A DNA stretch of 5,027 nt from an uncultured Lachnospiraceae bacterium (GTDB taxonomy: Bacteria > Bacillota > Clostridia > Lachnospirales > Lachnospiraceae), in NCBI GenBank assembly GCA_905236275.1, contig CAJOPI010000197.1:1-5027 (forward strand), in the 5' to 3' direction. The notes under the pieces were generated by a model. It worked only from the letters and a program-made list of their open reading frames with translations. It was not told the DNA's origin and searched no databases. A program made the translations under genes and the position numbers. Within the stretch, counting starts at the first letter, position 1; each line of letters opens with the position of its first letter. Positions 1 through 5,027 of the stretch are shown here, one piece after another.

Positions 1-204
1 CTTCTTACCTGTAACCTTAATCTTTGATGCGTTTATAACAATTACATAATCACCTGTATCAAGGAAAGGTGTGTATGTAGGCTTGTTCTTTCCTCTAAGT
101 ACCATTGCCACGCGGGAAGCAACACGTCCAAGTGTCTGTCCCTCGGCATCTACAACGTACCATTTTCTTTCGATGGTAGCCGGACTTGCCATATATGTAT
201 CCAT
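1..204 (-). CDS. rplM: 50S ribosomal protein L13, N-terminal 68 residues (partial, runs off left edge)
   Basis: This is a structural protein of the large ribosomal subunit that binds 23S rRNA early in assembly. The reverse strand translates without interruption from the ATG at 204 to the window edge, starting [20 protein letters not shown]. It then shows the L13 landmarks: the [16 protein letters not shown] motif at residues 15-30, the [10 protein letters not shown] segment at 37-46 and [18 protein letters not shown] at 51-68. The start at 204 is preferred over the internal Met5 because a GGAGG ribosome binding site lies at 211-215, six bases upstream. About half of the usual 140-odd residues are present. 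The gene is normally followed by rpsI (S9), which would lie outside the window. It has its own promoter and a leader RNA, so it is independent of the hydrogenase-maturation block. Identification is secure. Confidence 0.97.
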   Translation of the reverse strand, partial: MDTYMASPATIERKWYVVDAEGQTLGRVASRVAMVLRGKNKPTYTPFLDTGDYVIVINASKIKVTGKK

Positions 205-242
205 TATTTTCCTCCAAATTAACAAAGAAATAAACGATTTTG

Positions 243-280
243 TTTCTGGCCGCAAGACCGGGGCTGTGGTTTGCAGCACG
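243..280 (-). promoter_or_regulatory. probable ribosomal protein L13 leader RNA (autoregulatory element) upstream of rplM
   Basis: On the minus strand, the RNA starting near 279 reads GUGCUGCAAACCACAGC, followed by CCCGGUCUUGCGGCCAG. Two small hairpins are visible: GCUG/CAGC (277-274 with 267-264) and GGUC/GGCC around a UUGC loop (259-256 with 251-248). The position directly after the promoter, the short length and the CUGCAAACCA core resemble the L13 leader family known upstream of rplM in low-GC Gram-positive bacteria, where L13 is thought to repress its own operon. The match to the family is from memory of its pattern. A covariance-model search would settle it. Confidence 0.62.
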
Positions 281-284
281 TAAT

Positions 285-313
285 ATTTTAACGTATCATG
301 TCTCTGATGTCAA
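285..313 (-). promoter_or_regulatory. sigma-A-type promoter of rplM
   Basis: On the minus strand a perfect TTGACA -35 box (313-308) is separated by exactly 17 bases from a TAAAAT -10 box (290-285). This predicts a transcription start near 277-279, immediately before the putative L13 leader, and a 5' untranslated region of about 75 bases ending in the GGAGG ribosome binding site (211-215) of rplM. Confidence 0.88.
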
Positions 314-442
314 GATATTTTAGAGAATTTTGCAACTGCTAAAACTATTATTAAATAAAGATAAAGTCATTATTTTTCGCCCCCAAAAAGCCGATAATTA
401 TGTAAAGACAATTGTGTTTTGTGTTCAACCATGCCCTGCGAC

Positions 443-449
443 AAGGAGG
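443..449 (+). promoter_or_regulatory. ribosome binding site AAGGAGG of the small plus-strand gene
   Basis: AAGGAGG ends nine bases before the ATG at 459. It is a near-perfect anti-16S match and fixes the start of the 59-residue protein. It also argues against the in-frame upstream ATG at 330, which has no such site. Confidence 0.8.
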
Positions 450-458
450 TCGACATTC

Positions 459-638
459 ATGGACGAAAAGCAGATGAAAAAAGAAAAAATCCTTTACTGT
501 ACTGTCACAAAGGGCAACTATGACCTTTACACCGATGGGGCTTCAGATTTCATAATCGTTGACCCTGTAAGGGGCTGTTTTGTAAATTATCACTACGACG
601 GCTCAAACTGGATACCGAGAGCCACCTTCGGGGCATGA
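459..638 (+). CDS. small hypothetical protein, 59 residues
   Basis: I do not recognise this protein. The start at 459 is chosen because of the strong AAGGAGG site nine bases upstream. The product begins MDEKQMKKEKILYCTV and ends in WIPRATFGA. The first ten residues are highly charged. The rest alternates polar, aromatic and hydrophobic residues (for example FIIVDP at 31-36 and FVNYHYDG at 41-48), which suggests a small soluble beta-rich fold. There is no signal peptide or membrane segment, and only two cysteines (14 and 40), not in a metal-binding pattern. Its stop lies three bases from the stop of hydF on the other strand, so it is not part of that operon. No strong promoter is visible upstream and no clear terminator downstream. 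Its coding status rests on the ribosome binding site and the clean frame, and homologues have not been checked. Confidence 0.7.
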   Translation: MDEKQMKKEKILYCTVTKGNYDLYTDGASDFIIVDPVRGCFVNYHYDGSNWIPRATFGA

Positions 639-641
639 TGG

Positions 642-1820
642 TTAAGCAAAGGGGCGAAGTGCCCGATCAAGTATGCCATGTACAGACGCTATAAGGGTTC
701 CGTAATTCGTGAAGGGAACCCCTTCTTCTAATGCGCTTTTCATTCTGCCCTGCATTTCCTTTTCGTTGAGCATGCAGCCTCCGCAGTGAACGATAAGCGC
801 ATATTTTTTTAACTCCTTCGGGAAGCTTCCGCCCGAGGAGGTCTCAAATTCAAACTCTTTTCCTGTAAATTCCCTTATCCAGTTCGGCAGCTTCACCGTT
901 CCTATGTCCCTACACTGCCTTTTGTGGGTACAGCCCTCAGATATAAGGATTTTTTCGCCGCCTTTTAGTTTTTTCAGGGCTTTGACACCATTTACCTGAC
1001 ATTCAAGCGTTCCCTTATAGCGTGCCATGACTATCGAAAATGAGCTTAAATCAACTCTCTCCGGCACGATTTTCATAACTTTTCCGAATACCTGCGAGTC
1101 GGTTATGACCATTCTCGGCGGCTCTGTCATTCGCCCCAATGTCTCTTCGAGTTCCGTTTCCTTAACCACCGTCGTTATTGCACCGACCTCCAAAAGCTCC
1201 CTTATAAGCATCTGTTGGGGCAGGATAATTCTTCCCTTCGGTGCGGATTCGTCTATCGGTATCACGAGAACCACCTTGTCACCTTTTTTAATAAGATCTG
1301 CTATAAGAACTCTTCTGTTTCCCGCTGACTGCTTCATCTGCGCCAGTCTCTTCTTTAATTCCTCTATTCCCTCAAGGGTTTTGGAACTTACCCTGATAAC
1401 GTTTTCATCTCTGTCAGGGAGAGTTTCAGCAAGGTCAGCCTTATTCCTGACTATCAGATAGGGGATAGAATTTTCCTTGAATATTCCTTCAAGTTCTGCC
1501 TCGCAGCTCCCGCTGCCCCTGTCGTCTGTCACAAGCACCGCAATATCGGTCTGTCTGACTATCTCCCGGGTTTTCTCTACCCTGAGTTCACCGAGTTCGC
1601 CTTCATCATCGAAGCCCGCTGTATCTATGATATAGACAGGTCCCAGCGGAAGGATTTCCATTGTTTTTTTCACAGGGTCTGTCGTGGTTCCCGCCGTATC
1701 CGAGACCACTGACATTTCCTGCCCTGTAAGCGCATTGACGAGGCTTGATTTTCCGGCGTTTCTTCTGCCAAAAAAGGCTATATGTAGCCGCTCTGATGCC
1801 GGCATGTCATTTAATCCCAT
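642..1820 (-). CDS. hydF: [FeFe]-hydrogenase H-cluster maturation GTPase HydF
   Basis: HydF is the cytoplasmic scaffold that receives the 2Fe subcluster built by the radical-SAM enzymes HydE and HydG and transfers it to apo-[FeFe]-hydrogenase (HydA). The 392-residue product matches the family's usual length of about 400. The N-terminal GTPase domain has the P-loop GRRNAGKS (18-25), GTTTD switch I (44-48), DTAG (66-69), NKAD (126-129) and SSK (145-147). A dimerisation domain follows (about 170-260). The C-terminal domain carries the cluster ligands: CTH (297-299) and HCGGC (345-349), i.e. the family's CxH...HCxxC pattern with about 45 residues between the halves. The start MGLNDMPASERLHIAFFG is chosen over a longer in-frame reading to 1886 because HydF proteins typically begin this way and AGAGGAG lies eight bases upstream. 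It is the last gene of the hypD-hypE-nitrogenase-like block. hydE and hydG are not in the window. All key residues are present, so it should be functional. Confidence 0.95.
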   Translation of the reverse strand: MGLNDMPASERLHIAFFGRRNAGKSSLVNALTGQEMSVVSDTAGTTTDPVKKTMEILPLGPVYIIDTAGFDDEGELGELRVEKTREIVRQTDIAVLVTDDRGSGSCEAELEGIFKENSIPYLIVRNKADLAETLPDRDENVIRVSSKTLEGIEELKKRLAQMKQSAGNRRVLIADLIKKGDKVVLVIPIDESAPKGRIILPQQMLIRELLEVGAITTVVKETELEETLGRMTEPPRMVITDSQVFGKVMKIVPERVDLSSFSIVMARYKGTLECQVNGVKALKKLKGGEKILISEGCTHKRQCRDIGTVKLPNWIREFTGKEFEFETSSGGSFPKELKKYALIVHCGGCMLNEKEMQGRMKSALEEGVPFTNYGTLIASVHGILDRALRPFA

Positions 1821-1828
1821 TAATTTTT

Positions 1829-1835
1829 CTCCTCT
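1829..1835 (-). promoter_or_regulatory. ribosome binding site AGAGGAG of hydF
   Basis: AGAGGAG on the minus strand sits eight bases before the ATG at 1820. It decides the hydF start in favour of MGLND and against an in-frame TTG start at 1886, which has no ribosome binding site and would add 22 residues not typical of HydF. Confidence 0.85.
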
Positions 1836-1898
1836 ATAAAACATAGTTTTAACTGTGTCAAAAAGTGTTTTTGAAATGCCTTGCAAACTAAGGACCTG

Positions 1899-3134
1899 TT
1901 AAAAGCAACTGCATAGCCCGACAGCCTTCCGGGGAATGATGTCTTCCGTATCTTTTTCGTTAAGACAGGCTTCCTTCATAAGTTCCGTCAGCGTGACTAT
2001 GCCTTTGAAGCCGAATAATCCGCCGTTTTCAACGATATTTACAAAATGCCTTGTGTTTGAAAACCATGCAGCTTTCTGCCCTATGGCGAGAATATCCGTT
2101 TCCTCGCGCTTCGCCATCCTCTGTTCGGGGACAATTACCGGAACTATGCTTACCCTGCCCTCCGACCTTATCCTATCCGCAAGCTCTTTTTCATCATCAG
2201 AAATCATATCGGTATAAATATATTTCAGGTTAAAATCATGCTCTGATAAAAGCCCAGCAAGCGAAAAAAGCTCAGGTGCTGCACTGAAATCAATCGCTAT
2301 GGCTCTGTCTCCCATCAGGTCATGCAGGCTCTTCAGCGAATTTTCCGCTTCCTGCATGTCTGTCTCCGCTTCATATTTTAACGCCGTCTTTTCTGCAAGT
2401 TCTCTCATGGATGCCACGATTTTTTCCCGCGAATAGCTCATCGGCATATAAATATAGCCGCGTCCAAGCCTTTCCGCCGTCCGCCTTATCGCATCTTTCG
2501 CAGAAGGCAGACTCGCGATAAATAATTCCGCCTCGCCAAGCTTTAGAAATTCATCATAATTTCGGCAATCCGCGAGCTGTCTGACTTCCCATCCGTTATT
2601 CTGCAAAAAAACGACTATATCGGAGTTTTCGGAAGTCATTCTCATATCGATACCTATAAGAGCCGCAGTTTTTTTCCGCACAGACAGGGCTTTGATGTTC
2701 GAAAACATGGCATAACGGAGCTTCATTTCGGGCGAAGGTCCGTTTTTCTGCATTATCGGGTCCATATAGCATCTGCAAAAATCGATATCGGGAAATCTTT
2801 TTCCAAGCTCCCTATAGACCTTTCCCAAATCCGTTCCCAGAAAGGCATGGGTGCAGACTGTGAAAAGCATTACCGAGCGCGGACGTTTTTCAAGGTTCTC
2901 TATTGCCTCCGCAGTACCCTCGATAGTGACTGTTTCAAGATTATCCTTAAAAAGATCTTCCTCATCGAAGGTTACGCAGCTGAAACGGTCTTCTGCACCC
3001 ATTTCAAACGCCGTCATGGTTACGCCGCGCATACAGTTTATCGCACAGACATAGACCTGATGGCTTTCGGGAACCTGCATTCCTATATGAACTATATTCC
3101 AGGTGCCATGTGCAGGCGGATTGTATTCTAACAT
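1899..3134 (-). CDS. nitrogenase component 1-like (NifD/NifK-family) protein, divergent, function unknown
   Basis: The 411-residue product resembles the nitrogenase component 1 (oxidoreductase) superfamily, which includes NifDK, BchNB/ChlNB and CfbD. Visible hallmarks in order are: an N-terminal HGTWNIVHIG (9-18), where family members carry HGxxGC; FTVCTHAFLGTDL (91-103), comparable to the cluster-ligand segment TCMAEVIGDDL of NifK; a Rossmann-like unit (about 155-225); a P-x-S-Y turn and helix with RELAEKT (226-250); a second Rossmann strand-helix, DRAIAIDFSAAPELFSLAGL (276-295); and LFGFKGIVTLTELMKEA near the end (373-389). Cysteines lie at 30, 34, 53, 94, 120, 122, 190, 390, 408 and 410. 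The ligand expected after HG is replaced by Ile. It starts inside the end of hypE (7-base overlap ATGTTAG) with no good ribosome binding site, suggesting translational coupling. No NifH-like reductase and no second subunit are in the window, so it may be homodimeric or partnered elsewhere. Superfamily placement is fairly firm; substrate and role are not known. Confidence 0.83.
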   Translation of the reverse strand: MLEYNPPAHGTWNIVHIGMQVPESHQVYVCAINCMRGVTMTAFEMGAEDRFSCVTFDEEDLFKDNLETVTIEGTAEAIENLEKRPRSVMLFTVCTHAFLGTDLGKVYRELGKRFPDIDFCRCYMDPIMQKNGPSPEMKLRYAMFSNIKALSVRKKTAALIGIDMRMTSENSDIVVFLQNNGWEVRQLADCRNYDEFLKLGEAELFIASLPSAKDAIRRTAERLGRGYIYMPMSYSREKIVASMRELAEKTALKYEAETDMQEAENSLKSLHDLMGDRAIAIDFSAAPELFSLAGLLSEHDFNLKYIYTDMISDDEKELADRIRSEGRVSIVPVIVPEQRMAKREETDILAIGQKAAWFSNTRHFVNIVENGGLFGFKGIVTLTELMKEACLNEKDTEDIIPRKAVGLCSCF

Positions 3135-4132
3135 ATTCTTGGCAGGAGCTCGTGTCCCGGCTCCGGCAATACGGTCTCGGTTCCGATTTCAGTCTTTATC
3201 CTGACAAGTCCCTTGTGTTCTTCCGTTATCAGACCGATTTTTTTCGCACCCTTTGTTTCAGGGATTTGTGAAAGGGCTGCTATTAGTTTATCAGCTTTTT
3301 CATCGGGAACCATCATCACCATCGTTCCTTCGCAGGCAAGGTACAAGGGCTCCAGCCCCAACATTGAACATACGCCCCTTACAGGTTCGGCAACGGGAAT
3401 TTCTTCTGCTTCGAGCCTTACTCCTACGTTGCTTTCCTTCGTTATTTCGTAGAGAACTGTTCCGACGCCGCCTCTCGTCGCGTCCCTTATCACATGGATG
3501 TCTCCAACTTCTCCCAGTGCCGCCTCCACTGCTTTCCAAAGCGGCGCACAGTCGCTCTTTATATCTGCTTCTATTCCATAATCATCACGACAGAGTACTA
3601 TTGTCGCTCCATGCCGTCCGACATCTCCGGTGACGATGACTGCGTCACCGGGCTTTGCCTTTGCGCCCGAAGGCACGTTTTCAGTTATAATTTCTCCGAC
3701 TCCGGTGGTCGTTATGAATACTCCGTCTGCCTTTCCATGCTGAACCACTTTTGTGTCACCCGCAACTATCTTCACTCCGGCATAAGCTGCAGTTTCGGAC
3801 ATTGATCTTACTATTTTCCTTAAATCTTCTTTTGCAAAGCCTTCCTCAATTATAAAAGAGCTTGTGAGATACAGCGGTCTCGCGCCCATACACGCAAGGT
3901 CATTTACGGTTCCGCAGATTGACAGCTTTCCGATATTTCCGCCATTGAAAAAGACAGGCGAAACGATAAAGCCGTCTGTTGACATTGCTATCCTTCCATT
4001 TGGCTTCGGAAGAACGGCCGCATCATCAGCGGTAAAATATTCGTTATTAAAATTTTCTTTGAATACACTGTCTATCAGTGCCGCGGTCTGCTTACCACCT
4101 GCACCTTCCGAAAGTGTTACTTTATCTGACAT
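3128..4132 (-). CDS. hypE: hydrogenase maturation factor HypE (carbamoyl dehydratase)
   Basis: HypE accepts a carbamoyl group from HypF on its C-terminal cysteine and dehydrates it with ATP to a thiocyanate, the donor of the CN ligands of the [NiFe]-hydrogenase iron. It acts in the cytoplasm and passes cyanide to the HypC-HypD complex. The 334-residue product has the usual length and the PurM/SelD-like ATP-binding architecture: DDA (36-38), STDGFIVSPVFFNGGNIG (51-68), VNDLA (76-80), GDTKVV (125-130) and the second-domain motif RDATRGGVGT (216-225). It ends in PRIC, so the essential terminal Cys334 is intact. The start MSDKVTLSEGAGG is chosen because HypE proteins typically begin close to the EGAGG motif. 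It lies one base after the hypD stop, with a modest GGAAAGGA site inside the hypD end. A longer in-frame reading upstream only overlaps hypD. The stop overlaps the start of the next gene. Confidence 0.97.
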   Translation of the reverse strand: MSDKVTLSEGAGGKQTAALIDSVFKENFNNEYFTADDAAVLPKPNGRIAMSTDGFIVSPVFFNGGNIGKLSICGTVNDLACMGARPLYLTSSFIIEEGFAKEDLRKIVRSMSETAAYAGVKIVAGDTKVVQHGKADGVFITTTGVGEIITENVPSGAKAKPGDAVIVTGDVGRHGATIVLCRDDYGIEADIKSDCAPLWKAVEAALGEVGDIHVIRDATRGGVGTVLYEITKESNVGVRLEAEEIPVAEPVRGVCSMLGLEPLYLACEGTMVMMVPDEKADKLIAALSQIPETKGAKKIGLITEEHKGLVRIKTEIGTETVLPEPGHELLPRIC

Positions 4133-4133
4133 T

Positions 4134-5027
4134 TTACTTATCCTTTCCATAAAGGTAATATGCACTGCAGGTTCCTTCGCCCGATACCATGCAGGCACCG
4201 ACGGGGTGCTCGGGGCTGCAGACTTTAGCGAAAAGCGGACAGTCTGCAGGTTTGCAAAGACCTTTAAGTATTTCTCCGCAGCGGCAGGCGGGGTTCGATT
4301 TGCCACTCCGCCTTTCTATGCCGAATTTCTTCTCCGCGTCAAACTGTCTGTATTCATCCCTGAGTCTCAAACCGGAACCGGGAATTATGCCTATTCCCCG
4401 CCATTCCGCATCTTCCGCTTCCATGAAATGTTCTACAAGCTTCTGCGCTTCGGGGCTGCCTTCCGCTTTAACCACCCTCGGATATGCGTTTACAAAGAAT
4501 TTTTCTCCGGCTTCGAGTTTTTTCAAGGCTATTGCTATCGCAGTTATAAGCTCGTCAGCCGTAAAGCCTGCAATTATGCCGCTTACACCCTTTTCGAGCA
4601 TTTTTTCGCAGTCCGAAACTCCGCTTATTGCATGAACATGTCCCGGATAAAGGAATGCGTCTGCAAAGCCTGACATTGCTGCGTAAGCTCCGGGCATTGT
4701 CTTATTCGCTGTGAGTATTGAAAAATTTTTAAGCCCATCGTCTATCGCATTTTTTACGGCTATTAGCGACGAGGGCGTTGTAGTTTCAAAGCCTATCGAC
4801 AGAAATACAACTTCCTCGTCGCTATGTTCTGCGGCATATTTTTCCGCGTCCTGCGGAGAATATACCACCTTTACCTTCGCCCCCTCTGCCTTCGCCTCTG
4901 CGAGACTTTTTTCAGTTCCGGGTACACGCACAAGGTCTCCGAAGGTGCATATCGTCACCTTATGCACTTCCGCAAGCTCAACCGCTTCATCTATAAATCC
5001 GGGTGGTGTCACGCAGACAGGACAGCC
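4134..5027 (-). CDS. hypD: hydrogenase maturation factor HypD, C-terminal 297 residues (partial, 5' end beyond right edge)
   Basis: HypD is an iron-sulfur protein that works with HypC as the scaffold on which the Fe(CN)2CO unit of [NiFe]-hydrogenase is assembled. The visible part starts exactly at GCPVCVTPPGFID, the conserved GPGCPVC cysteine motif, so roughly the first 60-70 residues, including the early conserved cysteine, are missing to the right. Further family marks, counted from the first visible residue, are GFETTTP (79-85), YPGHVHAISG (127-136), PGSGLRLRDEY (216-226) and the C-terminal cysteine-rich cluster-binding region. That region runs from CRCG at 248-251 through cysteines 258, 263, 270 and 279 to GEGTCSAYYLYG. 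The GTG at 5012 is an internal Val codon of the GCPVCV motif, not a start. One base separates its stop from hypE. Upstream hypC and hypF would be expected to the right but are not visible. Confidence 0.97.
   Translation of the reverse strand, partial: GCPVCVTPPGFIDEAVELAEVHKVTICTFGDLVRVPGTEKSLAEAKAEGAKVKVVYSPQDAEKYAAEHSDEEVVFLSIGFETTTPSSLIAVKNAIDDGLKNFSILTANKTMPGAYAAMSGFADAFLYPGHVHAISGVSDCEKMLEKGVSGIIAGFTADELITAIAIALKKLEAGEKFFVNAYPRVVKAEGSPEAQKLVEHFMEAEDAEWRGIGIIPGSGLRLRDEYRQFDAEKKFGIERRSGKSNPACRCGEILKGLCKPADCPLFAKVCSPEHPVGACMVSGEGTCSAYYLYGKDK

Noticed and set aside
393..404. GATAAT and TATGTA as -10 boxes for the small plus-strand gene
   Set aside because: The sequences 17 bases upstream are poor -35 matches, so no promoter is called.
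330..458. 43-codon upstream extension of the small plus-strand protein
   Set aside because: No ribosome binding site precedes the ATG at 330, whereas AAGGAGG precedes the ATG at 459.
560..583. ACCCT-GTA-AGGGG hairpin followed by a short T-run in the small gene, considered as a terminator
   Set aside because: The stem is only 4-5 base pairs with a three-base loop, and it lies inside the coding frame well before the stop.
626..664. Possible bidirectional terminator at the convergent stops (CTTCG/CGAAG or GGGCA/TGCCC pairings)
   Set aside because: The stems are 5 base pairs with loops of more than 20 bases, mutually exclusive, and no T-run follows on either strand.
1027..1461. Plus-strand open frame of 144 codons inside hydF
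   Set aside because: It is fully antisense to the conserved hydF coding sequence, and its Ser/Thr/Ile-rich composition is typical of a shadow frame.
1821..1886. 22-residue N-terminal extension of HydF from a TTG codon
   Set aside because: There is no ribosome binding site at the TTG, the extension is not typical of HydF, and a strong AGAGGAG site sits eight bases before the MGLND start.
4133..4306. 58-residue N-terminal extension of HypE
   Set aside because: It would lie wholly within the hypD coding end and does not resemble HypE. Family members begin close to the EGAGG motif.
3864..4673. Long plus-strand open frame of 269 codons across the hypD-hypE junction
   Set aside because: It is antisense to two unmistakable hyp genes, spans both of them, and shows no recognisable protein family. 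It reflects codon bias of the real genes.

Overview
The window looks like a chromosomal segment from an anaerobic, hydrogen-metabolising Firmicute, probably in the Clostridia. Three things point there: an rplM gene with a Firmicutes-type promoter and a likely L13 leader RNA, strong AGGAGG-type ribosome binding sites, and a run of hydrogenase-maturation genes that includes HydF, a protein of strict or facultative anaerobes. The taxonomic placement is an inference from gene content and signals, not from a phylogeny.

Layout. Positions 1-204 (minus strand) hold the first 68 codons of rplM (ribosomal protein L13), which runs off the left edge. Its promoter (285-313) and a short structured 5' leader (about 243-280) lie immediately upstream. 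The 254-base interval 205-458 contains these rplM signals on the minus strand and the upstream region of a small plus-strand gene. I found no further gene in it and no strong plus-strand promoter. A 59-residue protein of unknown function is encoded at 459-638 (+). It converges tail to tail, with only 3 bases between stops, on a tightly packed minus-strand block.

The minus-strand block covers 642-5027 and reads, in transcription order, hypD (5' end outside the window), hypE, a nitrogenase component 1-like gene, and hydF. hypD and hypE are separated by one base, hypE and the nitrogenase-like gene overlap by 7 bases, and hydF follows after 78 bases with its own strong ribosome binding site. This is almost certainly an operon whose promoter lies to the right of the window.

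Function. HypD and HypE belong to the [NiFe]-hydrogenase pathway that makes the Fe(CN)2CO unit: HypE makes the thiocyanate-type cyanide donor and HypD, with HypC, is the scaffold and redox partner. HydF is the GTPase scaffold that delivers the 2Fe subcluster to [FeFe]-hydrogenase. Having both pathways in one operon is notable. The most interesting gene is the one between them: a stand-alone, divergent NifD/NifK-like protein with a reduced and rearranged cysteine set and no reductase partner in view. Its position suggests a role in metallocluster maturation or in a hydrogen- or redox-linked reductase, but the sequence does not show which.
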